A stretch of 64,000 nucleotides of DNA from Pochonia chlamydosporia 170 (taxonomy: Eukaryota; Ascomycota; Sordariomycetes; Hypocreales; Clavicipitaceae): contig NC_035790.1 of the NCBI RefSeq assembly GCF_001653235.2, positions 868,001 through 932,000 on the forward strand, written 5' to 3'. Below the pieces are notes generated by a model. It saw only the letters and a program-made list of their open reading frames with translations. It did no database searches and was not told where the DNA came from. This document shows positions 12,210 through 26,000 of this stretch, one piece after another. Both the position numbers and the translations under genes were made by a program. Numbering within the stretch: the first letter of the stretch is position 1; each line of letters begins with the position of its first letter.

Positions 12210-12615
12210 CACGGCGCCGTTGACTGGGTGCAGCTAGCGTCTCAGCAAGAATATAATCCAGGCGCAACTCAAGCAATGCTCTGCCCGGCGCGTGCAGGCT
12301 CAAGTTGCGATGATATCTGCTGGCTGGACGGTTGACGAAAGCGACAAAAAAAGAAAATGGCGAGGTTAGTTTGATGGATCAGTAACCGGCAGAGTAGATT
12401 TGGTCCCCAAGTAATGCACGGACCAATAGGGGAGCTGCTGTTCACAAAGCGGGTCCATTCAACTGGATGGCGCCAACATCGTCGGTCGAAGCAATCAAAG
12501 GAGGTCCCAGCCCAGCCTTGCTCAGGAAAATAGCTTGACGGAGGAGTTGAATGACACAAAAATCCGTGAAGGATGAATGACTGAATGATATAGCATCACT
12601 TCTTATTTTAGAAAT
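12210..12615. promoter_or_regulatory. Shared divergent promoter region of PRP40 and TRS65
   Basis: About 400 bp separate two start codons facing away from each other, so this segment must hold both promoters and 5' UTRs. No particular element is convincing by eye. Confidence 0.5.
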
Positions 12616-14462
12616 ATGGCTGACGCTGGCGGGAACGTGGACAACGGGGCCAATCTGGCCAACGACCCAACCTACGACTTCATTGAGCAGTCGTATCTCA
12701 CATATCTGGTACCCTCAAGGACAAGCATCGACCTCGACAAGGCATTCAAAGATGTGAGCACCGGAAATTCAATACTAGACTCAATAGAACAGCGAGAATC
12801 ACTCTTTTTCGGTATGAAACTTCCCCTTCCCTCCCCGTCAGATGCACTTGACTAACCTTCCCAGATGAAACCGTCGACGTGCTTCTCATTCTCAAGATGC
12901 CATGGATGGAAGAAAAAGACCTCCAAGCACAAATAAGACGCCTCGTCATCTCACTAGATGGCCAGATTGTCAACGGCGGCTCTACAGACCGGGAATCACA
13001 ACCCGCATCCGAAACCATCTTCAAAGGACACGTTGAAGATGTCGCAGACCCCTTCATCATCGTGGACCAAGAAGAGAGCGACTCCGAGGATGGCACCTCT
13101 CAAACTGTCTACGCCATGTGGAAATTACCCGTATTCCTAAGTCGGCCACGGATACGGCCTCAACACCCCACAGTCATGTTCACCGCATCTGCGAGTCTCA
13201 AGCCCGAAATCCGGACCGACGTCAGCACTCGTGGCACGGGATATCTCCAAAGCGGCATGCCCTCCAGCTTCAACCTCCTCGAATCCTTCTCCTCCGACCC
13301 AGCCCTCAACGGCATCCAGCCACGCCTGTCTGCCCTCCGCGTATCCAGAGTCGCTCCCGTCAGCAGACAGCAAGACCTGGTCGCTCATATCCGCGCCCTC
13401 CCTCACCTCAAGATACCCATCCACCCCGTCATCCACACGCGGATCCGATTCTCACGACCTCCCACGGCCCAGCCAACCTCCACGCTCATCGCCATGTTGG
13501 AAGTAGACTTTACGCCGCACGTGGAGTGCGAGGTGCTTCTCGACGCTATCCAGCTCGTTACTGACGATGCCACCGTGGAGGCCCTCAACGACGACGAGCA
13601 GATGAAGTTACCCATGAGCTGCGTATCCCACGACCACATCACCTTCCTGTACCACATCAAACCGCACCAAATCGACAAGACCCCCAGAAACTTCACCGGC
13701 TCACTCGACATTTCTATCACCGCCACCGCCCAGGTCATACCTGATGTGTGCACGCCCAAACTATCCATGAGCTGGAACACCGCTCTCGACTTCACCACCC
13801 CCGTGAACCCAAGCTTCAACAACATGGCCGAATCAACGGGCATCCAAAGGGCGCACAAACCCTCACAACTCTCCATAGGCAGCAACACGGCCATCACACC
13901 TCTCAAATCCCCATCCGTCACTCGACCCGACGCGCTGCCCGGCCTCGAAGCCTCCACCCGCTCAGAAGCATCAGTCCCCGACCTCGGCATCACCATGTCC
14001 TTCACTGGCCCCTCCGAGCCCGTCCACCCCGGAGACGTATTCTCATGGACTGTGTACGTTGTGAACCGATCACAAGAGAAGACGGCCCGTCCGCCGCGGA
14101 AACTCGCCCTCGTTGCCGTCCCGAGACGTCGTCGCAACGACACTCGTCCTCCCCGCCCGCCGTCAACCGCCACTCGAAGACGGGGCGAGAAGGAACTCGC
14201 GGATGCTGTGGTCGACGTGAATGTTTTGCATGCACTGCAGAAGAACTCGGCGGTGGATGCAACAGAGGTCATTTGTCTCAGTGCCGACACGCGAGTTGGA
14301 CCCTTGGCTCCAGGGGCGTGTCACGTCGTTGAACTGCAGTTCCTGGCGCTACGAGAGGGTATTGTTGGTGTTGAGGCGATAAGGGTTGTGGACCTGGGGT
14401 CTCAGGAGCATGTTGATATACGCGACTTACCTACTACGATTGTAGAACCTGCTGCTGCATGA
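12616..14462 (+). CDS. TRS65: TRAPPII subunit Trs65-like protein
   Basis: 597 residues from two exons, 12616-12811 and 12865-14462, joined through a phase-1 codon (LFF-DETVDV). Trs65 helps TRAPPII dimerise and act as exchange factor for Ypt31/Rab11 at the late Golgi. The region PSEPVHPGDVFSWTVYVVN, about 140 residues from the end, matches the beta-sandwich at the C-terminus of the Trs65 family. The N-terminal part (PTYDFIEQSYLTYLVPS) and the overall length also fit filamentous-fungal members. The middle is rich in Ser/Pro/Thr and probably disordered. The stop lies only 224 bp from the stop of SLD3 on the other strand. Assignment rests on remembered family features, so the family is likely but not proven. 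Confidence 0.78.
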
Positions 14463-14685
14463 GAAGGAATGATGAAAATAAAGAGTGTTGATGACTGCCG
14501 TATGCATTGTGCTTCTACTTTTCCATGCGTTGAGTGAGTGCCTATGTAGATGAAATTCCGTTTGCCTGAAACAACTCCAATGATGCAAATGCTTGATGCC
14601 CTGCCATTCCGATCTCATTGCCCTATCCAATCCCGAACCATAACCATCACTAAAAACGCCTTGATATGCTTCATATAAACCCTCA

Positions 14686-17639
14686 TCATATGTCATCAAA
14701 GTCATCGTCCCAACCCAAGGTCTCGTAGATTGATACCTTCTTCTGCGGATTGAGTTCGTGCACTGATACTGCACTTTGGATCAAGTCCAGCTTTGATACA
14801 CTCTTTCTAACTGGTGTTGCCATAACCTCGTCAGACCGTGGCCGAACACCTGCTGTGACCCTCCCTGTGGTTTGAGGGTCGGGAGATTCGTCAACCAAAG
14901 CCGCCGTTCTGCTCATCAGCGGCGAAGATGGCAGGATCGTGGACTCATCGCACGCCATACGTCTAATAAAACTGGCTTGCAACGACTGCCGGCCCGGAGT
15001 TCCACTAACGAGGTCTGTGGCCGGCGAGACACTATCTGCCAACGCGTCTCTGAGGCCATGCCTATGTCCTGTAGACGGAACTAAATGGCCAATGCTCGAT
15101 GGCGGTACGACTTCATCGGAGGCTTCCGGAAGAAAGCCCGCTGATGTTTCTTGTTTGACTGCGAGAACGTCCTTGAACCGTTTGTTTGCTGGTGTAGCCT
15201 TGACTTGAATTGCACTAGCCAACGAGCTCCTAGACATCTTTTTGACTTCTAGAATGAAGGTTAGCTCCGTCAGTGGTTACATATAAAGGCAGGTGTAGAG
15301 AGACGACTCACTCTTGGCAGACAAGCTTGTTACGGCTCGACGTTCATCCGCTTCGGCCATTGCTTTGCCAACAACTTCACGATTTGGTTTCCTTAACGCC
15401 GATATCGCGTCCTTCAGCTCTGCTTCAACCTGTGCCTTCTTACTTGCCCTGGTGTCTTCCAGTTTGCTTGTGCTATTGCTGCGCGACAGTGATGGCTGCC
15501 TGGCTCGGCCCATCAAAATTTCTCCTTTGGGTAGGTCTTTGATGGACAAAGGCTCACTTCCTTCCCGTTTTATTCCCGATAGAGATGTCGAAGTTGCTGA
15601 TCTCATCAGTGCGATGGCATTGCTTGGTCCCCTGGAAACGCTTCGCCGATGCATTTGTTCCGTTGATAGCGCTCTCTGCAATGTCCTCCTGGGATTAGGC
15701 GGAGCCGGCCGCTTTGTCGCGGCGCCAGGTTTCTGTTCACTTTTACTGGATGACCGCTTCAACGATTTGGATTTGACTGGAGACACAATGACTGGACCAC
15801 CGAGTTTACGGTTAATCGCGTCGCAAAGCTCAGGTAGGCGAGCGGAAAAGCTATGGATGAGTTAGCAAGGATTGTGATACTATAGAGTTGTGGTGCTTAC
15901 AATGGCACAATCACATCGACGCAAAAGTCTTTCAATGGCTCTGACGATGCTTTCTGATGGATGTGACCGTCAGCTGAAGTCTGCGTAGCTTGAGAGTCTG
16001 CCAGCAAGACATGCTCGTCGGAAGCTGTCGACTGCCAGATGGTTAGCCTGTCGGCATGTACATCTACCAAGACAGGCAGATTATGCTTGTTCCGCTTCTT
16101 GGGAGGCGGTGCCATGCTTTGCTCAGCCCGGGATTGTGCTCCCGGTAAAGTTGGCAAACTTGCATCTCCAGTCTCCTCTTCGCCTTTCAGTGGCTCCAAG
16201 GCAAGGATTTCCAGAATCAATATCATTTGAAGCTGAGTCTCTCTTGTGCGAAGCACCGACACATGTGATTTGATATGTGCGCTAGAGACTGATGCTTCGT
16301 CTCCATTGATGTCCGGCTTGTTCGCATTCCACCATTTGCGGATGCTTTCATCTTCCAGGGGATATAGTGAATCTTTGCCAAGCTTCATCTTTCTAACCTT
16401 GCGCTTCTTCTTACCGCCCTCGTCAGACGTCTCAATCAACGTTTTCATTTTTGAAATGACATCAGGAATAGTCTCACGATACTTCTTGTCTATCTGCACC
16501 GTTGTAAGGATCAGACTCTTCAAGAAGTCAATCAAGTCAGTCATGTCCAAGTTGGACTCAAGATCCAAGTGGAATGCGGATCGCGCCCGCGAGAGAGGTC
16601 CTTTAGCAAAATACGCCAACGAGCCCTATCAGACGTTAGCAGATAAGCCGGAATTCACAGCCGTGGCAAACACCCACCATAGATCTGTACAATGCCTCAA
16701 AATACTGTGTGCGGATATTATCAAAAATTGTTTCTGCAGTTTGTAGTGTTGAAGCAGGAGGTACGTTCTCAACCGAAGGACGCGCTGCTTGCGCTTCCTG
16801 AACCATTGTTGGATGTTCAATACCACCGCTGTTATCGGACTTGATTTCTGGTGAAGGTAATTGCCGTACCCGTGTTTCGACATCTACCTCATCGCTTTGG
16901 TTCTCGTCGCCGCCAATTTGCGGGCTAGTTTGGGATTTCGACTTCTTCCGTACCAGACTTTGGATAGCCTCGATGGCTGCTCTCTTTTTCTTTTGTTCTT
17001 TGTGTAAGTGGGGAGTCGTCAATGCCGCATTGGACTCTGTCTCTCGCCGATCTGGCCTCGCAGGCACAAGACGCTCATGACACGATGCCGTCGCTCGCCT
17101 AACCAGCTCTCCTAGGTCGACCCAAGAGCCCAGCTTACACAAGACGTACAAGCCATTTTGCTGCCTTTCGAGAGCATATGTCGTGCCCTTGGCGTCGTTT
17201 CTGGCGATTACAACACTTGGCGCAGAGCCCAGGCGACTTTCCAGATCCAAAATCTTTACGTGTGACTCGACGAATCGGGTTTGTGGTAAGCCATTGTCTG
17301 GCGGAGAAAAGTCGAAACTAGCAAGAGGTAAATGCTCTCGAGGAAGAAGCATCAGTGGTGACAAGACGCGGGGTTGGACATGCAAATTTGGCGGATGTGG
17401 CTATCAATGTGGTTAGCAAGATCCAGCAGCCAAGGCCAGATGTCCCGGCGGCAATTTCGAACCTTGACCGAGATGGAGGGTTTGAGCAAGTGATCCATCG
17501 CAGCGGCATCTGCTCTTTTCTTAGTCCTCCCATTTGGTGAGCTGACGTCCCGACGATTCAAGCTCCCATCAGAACTTGGAGTCAATATGCCTGACCGTGG
17601 ACGCGACGCGTCTGCGTCGAGCACGGCAGACGATGACAT
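14686..17639 (-). CDS. SLD3: DNA replication initiation regulator Sld3
   Basis: 908 residues from five exons: 17639-17463, 17400-16678, 16625-15901, 15850-15312, 15248-14686. Sld3 brings Cdc45 to loaded MCM helicase and, when phosphorylated by CDK, binds Dpb11. The N-terminal block LKPSISVKPHPP-LHVQPRVLSPLMLL is typical of filamentous-fungal Sld3. The central Cdc45-binding block includes RETQLQMILILEILALEP. The C-terminal 300 residues are basic, Ser/Thr-rich and contain several SP/TP sites (VSPVKSK, SSPLMS, ESPDPQ, ATPVRK), as expected for the CDK-regulated tail. The first intron (17401-17462) was placed so that SVK joins PHPP. The last five residues are DDFDDI. A 908-residue length is longer than the yeast protein but usual for moulds, by my recollection. 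Confidence 0.88.
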
Positions 17640-19601
17640 GAACGGTTAGAAATACTCATTCGTTAAGACGCATGGTAATAATAAGAGTCTTCCATAAAAT
17701 GAGGCAACAAATAGTTACGCTTAATGTACCAATGCGTGTATGGATAAAAGCTATATGGAAATGTATTGTGCGGTGACCATATAATTTCAAGGTGGGCCAG
17801 TTCACACAGACGCGTTGAAGGACACACGTTGACGTCGAGCTGCCCATGGAAGTGGGTCGGTCGCTCCTTCCCGGACTGGGACAGATCAGCGATGATCAAA
17901 CAAAGCAATGACACAACTAGCTGTCAATTGGGTCAACACCTAGGTAGTTTCAACGTCAACCCAAAATTCCGCGACGAAAAGCTTGGAATGTTTAACTTCG
18001 TATCGAGTTACCATTGACCTGCGACTATATTCAATCATGGAACCGCCAGCAGTCCCATCACACCTGGCAATGTTGTGGATGTCCATTCGATATACCCTTA
18101 CAGGCATCTTACAACCGAACATTTCCCCAGAGTCTTCGCTGACCAGTTTGAGCTCAGCGATCTCATGTTACTTGAACAGACTACATTAGCCTTACTGCCG
18201 ATAGGGAACTTGCTAATACCTAGGTCCTTTCTCCCGTGTTCTCACAAGCTTCGAAAGCCAGGCTCAAAGACCATTGCCGCACAACCCGTTAGATAATCGT
18301 TGCCTTGGGTACATTACGGGAGTTGACAGTTTACCTTGCCCAAATGCGAGAATATAGGCCAAGTGTTGCCAGAAAACAACGCCGTTCCTATATGCTGTCT
18401 CGTCGAACAGCATCATTCGCACAGGATTCATGTCACGAGGCGCAGCCATTCTGCCTGGAAACAGTAACTCCACGCTGGCTAGCTGGCCTTTGAAGTTGGC
18501 AGGAACTTGAGAGGCTAACACTGGACATGAGAACGGCCATCAACAGAATTCGAGCCGTTGGACAACCTTACAGTCCACCAACGGTCAATAACCGAGGCAT
18601 ATCTCCATCTGACACCACTTTTCCACAAAGCTTAGTGCATTGTTCCATTCCCGATGAAAAGGGAAACGAATCATCTCCATCAACAAGATCAGATGCTCAC
18701 ATTTCGCAACCCACACTTAAACTCAAAAGACAAAAGGAGGGGGCGCAAGCCATTGAAGCTCCTCAGACAAAAAGGTTAATTCCCGAAAACAAGGCAAAGC
18801 CAACCCCGGCAAACTAAGGAAGGATACCCGCCATCGGAAGCAACGACAATGAGGTGTTGGTGCTGGAAAGCCGCATTTGCCGAAGACGAAAGGTTTGTAC
18901 CTTGGCTTTGTCGTCGAACCCCTGCCATGTCAGTTCCGTGCGAGAAGCCTCCATATTCCAGCTGCGTTGAAACTTTGTCCAAGGACGCACACCCTATCAT
19001 TCCAATTCCTTCGCAGGTTCCTTGGCCCATGGAGCAAGCTCAGTTGTGGTGACACTCAAATGGAGGGGGAGAATTCCCGACCAAAAAGCTTACAATGGTT
19101 CGTGGTGGAAAATACGAAGCAGGCGCCCTAACCCAACACCACTCACATCTACACCACTCTGTTCATCCCTGGCAGAAGCCGGCAAGCCAAAAGCCAAAAG
19201 TCAGATCAGGTCAGGTGGATGCATTGTTCCCATCCGGCAACCTTGTATATCACACCCATGGCCGTGGCGAGTTCTCTTTGTTCGCCGTCATGCGGCTGGC
19301 CGATTTGAGAAGGCAAAACGAAGGGGACGCTTGACAACAAAAGACCAGCCAGGATGTTCAAGGCAAAATCCCCTCCATCGCACTCAGAAAAATGCAATGG
19401 TCCAAATTGCCCCCAACCAACCACATAAACATCGGCAGCTTTATCCCGACAGGCGCTCCCATCCACGGTACTCCTTACTCCGCATCCCATGTCTGTCATA
19501 CGACGAGTCTCACCAAATTCACACACCTGCAGTTAACCAAGTCCCCAGGCCAATGCCAGGATCAAACGGAACAAGAACAACCTAACCCATGTCCTGTGGA
19601 C

Positions 19602-19625
19602 GCAACCGCAACCGCAACCGCAACC
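19602..19625 (+). repeat. GCAACC hexamer tandem repeat, four copies
   Basis: Four uninterrupted copies of GCAACC can be read directly. It lies in non-coding DNA. Such a locus is likely to vary in length between isolates. Confidence 0.85.
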
Positions 19626-19881
19626 TCTCTCCCGCTTCACCTTGGCATCCGGTGTAAGCTCCCATCTCAATGTCCTTTGTCTCCAAGGCACCAACAAAAC
19701 CACCAGATCAAAATGACACATCCCACAAGATCCAATGCAACACTTCAAAACACCAAAACACCCAAAGACCAAAAACACATATTTCCAACTCCCTAATCAG
19801 ATATCCCCCCAACCATATCCCCTACACCGTACCGACCATAAACCCCAGTGCCAGCATATGCAAGCATGCAAGCATCCCAAA

Positions 19882-19912
19882 CCACACACACGCACACACA
19901 CACACACACACA
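19882..19912 (+). repeat. CA dinucleotide microsatellite
   Basis: About 15 CA units with one interruption (ACGCAC), inside an extended C/A-rich tract from roughly 19.7 to 20.0 kb. Confidence 0.9.
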
Positions 19913-21355
19913 AACCAACAAAGAGCCGTAACACAAAAACACCTGTCACACAAAACCACCATCCCGCCAAGACCCCTTTCCCCTCAATCGCCAAAAAAAC
20001 CCAGCCCCCGACACAACCAATCGAAATCCAAAATGTCCAAAAAAGTCAGGTTACACAACGTCAAAACGTACAAACCTATTTCTAGAAACTAATAAAGCTC
20101 ATATTCACATTGTGCGCTCTGTCCACCTTGCTCCGGACGGGATGTACCCACGTAAGAAAAAATCCATATGCATACACCCTTTCTCCCCCGCTCTCCCGAA
20201 ATGCTCCGCCTTTTTTTCGCCCGCTCGAATGGCCTGGCCCAAAATACCTAAGACACACAGCTGTTCACTGCAGGGCAAGACAAGAGTAAATGGGCAAAAA
20301 AGCAAGGTTGTGCGTGGTACATGCTTTCCGCCTCAGAATACTCATGTTGGACGGCCACCACAGAGGTCGGCGAGGATTCTTCCTTCCATCGAAAACCGGT
20401 TTTCACGTTTTTCGAAAGTCAGGCTTGACGGCCAGAGTGGTTTACTACAAGACGCTTTTGGTATCGTCATGGACATCACTGCGTCGGGCCGACCTGCAGT
20501 GATATGTCAAGTGTTTCGTTGCACACGTACGCTAATCCTCCCGCTCGAAAAAGGTCTGGGTGTCGTGCAACTTCGGTTTAGATGCTCCACGTCCATCTCT
20601 GCAGCTTTGACAATTCAACCCGCCCCGCTGCTGCGGCAGAGTGGAAGGCCGTCTATCATCACTAGGTGCCGGAAAGGGATGCAGCGGTCAGGTATTTTCT
20701 CACAGTGGCGTGAAACAGGCGAATCAAGGAATTCGCCAATGTGCAACCTATACATCACATCGTTTGATTTTGGCAAATCTTGTGGCTTCGAATTCATCTG
20801 TTCAACTGTATTCTGTAATCAATATTGGATAATGCCTGCTAATCAAGTCCCTTCTCAATTCCGTATGCCAATAACCGCCCATCTTGGAGGCTGTAAAAAG
20901 CCTCTGCAAATGCTGTTCCCCTTCACTGTGGGTATTTGCCCTTCTTCCATCGCTGTACCGAAGCGCCAAACATTTACATGAAATTTATAAAACATGACGG
21001 TGAAAGAAAACCAAAAAAAAAAAAACCACTCAGATCCTCCATGATATTATGATATTCATTACATGCGCAGTTATCCACGCAGGGCCAGGCCAAAAGGAAC
21101 AAAACGGTAAATGAGAAACAAGTCGCTGCCAAAATAATACCCGGTTCTCCCCTAATAGGGCTTTTTGTCCGATTTGCAATAAAAATTGACAAACTAAAAT
21201 CACAATAATGCTGACTGCAGTATATTGCGTGAGAACTTTTGAATCTTGTTCCAATTGGCAAAGGCGGTTTTGTTTGTACAAGTGATTCCCGCATTCCCAA
21301 TGTGGCAAGCGGCAACGAGCACACGGTGTCTCAGGTATCACGATGCAGCTCTTGT

Positions 21356-23025
21356 TCAATGCGAGCCAAGCGTCATGTATCGCTGCTGAGAGCTCGAAGA
21401 TGTGGATGCGGTTGAGGGTGACAAATCTGACCAACTGTATTCCGAGTTGCTGTTTGCACCCACAAAGCCGAAATAAGACTGTCCCATCTGGGTTTGGAAC
21501 ATGGGGGCCATTTGTTGACCTGAACATTGGCTGTTGTTCATCATGTAATTGGCAAAGGCCGCAGAGTTGCCCGTCATTTCCACACCGCCAACGGTTCTGG
21601 AGATGCCAGGGGTGATAATGTTCTCTTCAGAGATGCCCATCTCGTATCCAGCCCCGAGGTGGAACAGTGAATCCGCAAAGCCTGGGGTGGTTGGCGGCGT
21701 GCGCAATGTCGGATCGGAGATGACAAGATCGGGAGGGGTAAACTTGCTGTCCAGAGAGTACAGTGACGACATGGCAGCATCTACCGCTGCTCCTTGTTGC
21801 TGAAGAGCGACTGGAGTATCTGGAGTAGGAGGTGCCGCAGATCCCTGCCGGCCAGCTGCATTTGGCGAAGGTCTTCGTTGTAGTATGCCATCGGCATTTC
21901 TATCGAAGAAGGGGCTTCGAGGGGTGGCGACAGACTTCTTAACCCGGCCAGATCCCGTGCTGGAAGAAATCCGTCGCATGGAAGCTGCTTGGTCGCTCCT
22001 TCTTGAGGAATCTGTGGCTCTGGCAGTGTAGGATAAGCTGCGGCCGCCTGCAATAGACAGAGGAGCTGGACGTCGGTTTCGGCGAGTGGCAATGTCAATT
22101 CCGTCAGGGGATCTGGGCTCGGAGTTATCAGTCAATGGCGACGAGTCCGTATCTCGATCAAGGCCATCCCCATCATGCTGACCGCCGAATCCAGAATAAA
22201 ACTGCTGGCTTGTCATTTTTGAATTGACAGCAAGCATAGACCCTTCTTGCATGGCAAAATAATCATCCATGTGGTCAGAGAGCGCACAATTATCATCTTC
22301 TTCCTGCTCCAGCTTGGCTGAGAGTTCGTGGATGCTGGTAGGTCGGGGCATACTGATTTCCTGTTTGACGGGAAGAGGGAGAGGGGAGAGGAGGTCCGAT
22401 TCATCACTTTGGCTGAGCTCTGTCTCCCCGGATGGCTCATGAGGGGAATCCTCGGAGGGAGAAATATCACCTTCGGGCTCATGCTTTATGTTCATTGCTG
22501 GTTGCGGAAAAGGAGCGCTAGAAGCAACCAAGTCACGTTGACGGCCGTTGATATGTTGAGAGCCTTCCGAGGTCTCTGCTCGTTCCTTTTCCAGTCTCTG
22601 TTTTGCCTCATACTCTCTGATGTTGTTCTCCTTCTTCTCACGAGCACGTCTATTCTGAAACCAGTTCTATAGTGCGTGGTTAGTACGCTGTGTAAGAGAG
22701 CCTGGCGGTGGTGACTAACATTTATACGAGCATTGTCCACTCTCATGGATTCAGCAAGCGCCTTCTTGGTCGTGCTGCTGGGCTTGTGGTTCTTCTGGAA
22801 CTCCGCTTCCAAAATTTCAACCTCTTCCTTTGAGAGTCGTGGTTTCGATTCAGTGGCTCGCGTCATCTGATGGTGTTGGACGAGGCGGTTGTGGTGTGTC
22901 TGGTATGCATCTAGAGAATCGGCGAGGTAGGCGGGATAGTTTGAAAATTGAGTATAGGTCGAGAAAGGATCAGCCATATTAGAGTAAGCCCAAGACGGCC
23001 ATTGCTGTTGGGAGAAAGGCCCCAT
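21356..23025 (-). CDS. Homeobox transcription factor
   Basis: 538 residues from two exons, 23025-22720 and 22666-21356. The homeodomain spans about residues 60-118: KPRLSKEEVEILEAEFQKNHKPS, then an intron exactly before NWFQNRRAREKKE, where recognition-helix Asn107 is the invariant Asn51 of homeodomains. The protein would bind DNA in the nucleus. The rest is Ser/Pro/acid-rich with likely activation or regulatory regions (SDESDLLSPLPLPVKQE, SSPLTDNSEPRSPDG). The start at 23025 is the first ATG giving an N-terminal Q/Y/W-rich segment before the homeodomain; Met17 is an alternative. Filamentous fungi use several such factors in conidiation and development (for example the Htf1/Hox2 type), but I cannot tell which paralogue this is. 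The gene sits alone, with 11.5 kb of gene-free sequence upstream. Confidence 0.93.
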
Positions 23026-26000
23026 TGTGTTGCGTGTGATATTGTGCCGCGAAGGTACCACGTTGGTGCAAGTCAAGGTTAAGAGTCCTTTCGTGTAAGA
23101 GGCTAAGAGGGGCCAACCCTTATACCGAGCCGAAGCCAAAGAGAGAGGGGATCTTGGCCAAGGGATATCTATGAGTTTCTGCAAAGACTTTCGAGACTTT
23201 GATGAAACGAGTGGATGATATCTGTAATGTCAGGTTCCAACACACAAGGCCAGGCGTTGAAAAGGCTTAGATGAGGCGTCTTTATGAATTGTCGGATATG
23301 TTCCAGGGAACGAAGGAGTTGTCGATGCAAGATCGATAGACTGTAGAAAAGGGTGCGCAAGCGTAAGACACCACCCTGTTGAGTGTCTGGTCTTGCCCTG
23401 TTGTTGACGATGTTGATCAAGGGAGGAGAGAAGATTCGATGGGGACTAAGTGATCATGAACGATTGAGAAGTTGGGCGAGGGGCACAGAGGGTAAATGAA
23501 GGAAGGGGAGGACCAGCGTGAACAGCCTCTGTGTATACTTTCCGGCATTGTACTTGTCCAGGCCCACGCACTTGGCCTGTGAGATGGCGTTGCTGGTGCG
23601 CAACTGCGGCCAGGGTGATGGAAAACAGAGCGAAGACCCCTGCTATGGACGGGCATCATCGAGTACCCTGAGACATGGGCAAGAGGAAAGCAACTCAGCC
23701 CAGAGCAAAAGGCAAAAGGCAGTGGCGGCACCTCCGGAGCACAATGTGTGCTCCAGCCCACGCCAACTCTGGCAGGGTCAGTATCTTCTTTGGGCCATGG
23801 AGAGAATGCAAGCTGGAAGCGTGGGCTTTACGGTGGATTGTGGGTGTAAGTGGGTTTGGTTGTGTCTGGTGGTGCTTTGGAGAGAGCGAGAAGCGGCTTG
23901 CACAGCAGGGGGGGTGTGGAAGGGCGGAAGCTCTGGACCGCATCGACACCCTTATTGTGTTGCTGTCCTGTGCTCGGCCCAGTCCACCTGGCAATCGAGA
24001 CATTGATCACGACGAACAATCAGGGCCGCATCTCACACACATCTTCAAGGCTTCCGAGGGACGCCCACCAGCCGGGGAGGGTGTGTAGGTTCAAGGCGTT
24101 GAGGGCTTGGTCCAGCCAAGGAGCCCATGGCACCGCAACGGACCAAGGCTGCCGCAGTGGCGGCGCCAGGCCCGTCCAGTCAGAAGGCATCCCTGACAGA
24201 CTCCCTCTTGATCAAGGAGGACTGGGGGCAAGCTCCTCAACTCCTCTCGTGCGCAGCCTCTTGCAGCTCCTCGCAACGGTGGAACCGCGGGCGCCTGGGG
24301 GCGAGGACATGGAGGGCGAAAGCTGGCCCATGGCAGTCGCCGTTTAGACCTGGCTCTCGCTGGGTCTAGAGCCCCTTGCCGTCGCCACGGTGCGTTTAGC
24401 GTGTATGTCGGGATCGCATGGGCCCATGGCGGAGCGCGGACGCGATGAGACTCTGATTCCTTCACAACAGCCAACACGTCCCAAACCTCAGGGCAGATAC
24501 AGTTGCGGCCCCGAGAAGCAACAGTGTTGCGTCAGCCCGAGTATTAGTGTCATTTGTTGCTAGTATTATTGCAGCACAATAGTCGTCGTCTGTCTGATAT
24601 CTTGGAGGGTCGTATGGTGTTATGCCTCTCTATTTCCTGGTCGCCAAAGGTTCGGCTCATCGTGCACCTGCACGGTTCGCACCACTTTCAAGGGCGGGAC
24701 CAAGAACAAAGGCGTGGAGCTTTGCACCAAGACAACAAACTCGGAGATTGGCTGAAGGAAGTTGCCTTGCAGTGCCTTTAACCTCATCACATCCAAGAGT
24801 GTGGTAGCCAAGAACCTCCTTGAACACGACTGTTGGCGCGAAGCCTCACCTCAGGCAGATTCGTCCCTTCCACTCTGTGGAGTCTCTCAGCGTCTGCCAC
24901 AGGCTTAAAGTTTCACTGCGGCCCTAATGACTTGATTGATCGTGATCCCTAGCCGAGGAAACGTTTTCAGAGCCTATCCAAAGATAATGTGACGAGTCGA
25001 AGCACGGGCGCCAGAACACAGAGTATTCAACTGGACTTTCTGATGCCCTGCAAGTCATCCTTTGATGAGCCAACAGGCGCACATGTGGATGCGACGGGGC
25101 AGGCCGCACCACAGATGCCTTTGCCTTGCCTTCAATGAGAAATCCTCCATCCACTGGCATAGGCTTCCAAAAGGAAGGCGGGTGTCTCAACAAGCAACTT
25201 GTAACTTTAATTGCGATTCCGACTGCGATCAAGGCAAGATTTGGAGTCTGATCCGCTGACGAGGCACTTTCCATGTCTGCACCTCTGAAACTGACCTACA
25301 TCCAGGTTTGCGAGTCTGCCACCATGTACTTTGGCAGATCCGGGAAACGGAACCCATCCCCCTTACCGTCCAGGTTGCTTCATCCCTCGTGTTGACCACA
25401 CCTTACCCTCATGGGTTTGATATGGTTGGTTAGGGCGGTCGTTGGGTCCATCATCGACACAAACCACGGACTCCACGACAGCTCCAGGCCTACACAAAAA
25501 GAGGCAACGGCAGGGCTCCAACAGGAAGCCCGATTCCCTGCAGCTCGCGTGGTACTCCTTCAGCAACATGCAACTTCCACCGAACTTAGCCAAATTCCGC
25601 TCCAGTGGACCTCTTGTTTCCAAATCGCTCGCCATTGGCTGCTCCCACATCCACTTGCGCAGTTGTCTGCACGTCACAACTGGGGTGGCTGCGAAGATTA
25701 AACAGATCATGGCTCTTGTTGGCTCTGTGGTTACCGGGGTAGTTGGAACACACGAGTTGCTGTTTTCTTTCCCTCCTCCCAGTAAGGCAAGGGTATCCAG
25801 TTCACCAGAACCACCGTTCGTAGCCCCTCAAACCTTGTGCAGAGTGCTCTCTAGAGTTCAACATTTGAACTGTGGCCATCTGACCAAGTGTGGCTCCCCT
25901 CTTCTGCCCAAATGGGTTCGATCTGGCATTCCCACGTCTTTTTCAGACGGCTTTCTTCTTCTTTTGGCAAACCCCCGACTTATTAGCTTGTCCCTATTGA

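Larger units (their letters stand above)
17640..21355. other. Gene-poor intergenic region with microsatellites
   Basis: This 3.7-kb stretch lies between SLD3 and the homeobox gene's 3' end. Many short frames exist (such as 96 codons at 18527-18817) but none has a recognisable domain or splice-linked partner. The part at 19.6-20.1 kb is C/A-rich with a GCAACC tandem and a CA dinucleotide run. Confidence 0.6.

Noticed and set aside
13403..14290. Antisense frame of 295 codons opposite TRS65
   Set aside because: No recognisable motif; it overlaps completely with a better supported gene and follows from its codon composition.
18527..18817. 96-codon frame with Lys/Pro-rich end
   Set aside because: Too short and featureless, and no splice sites lead to a continuing exon.
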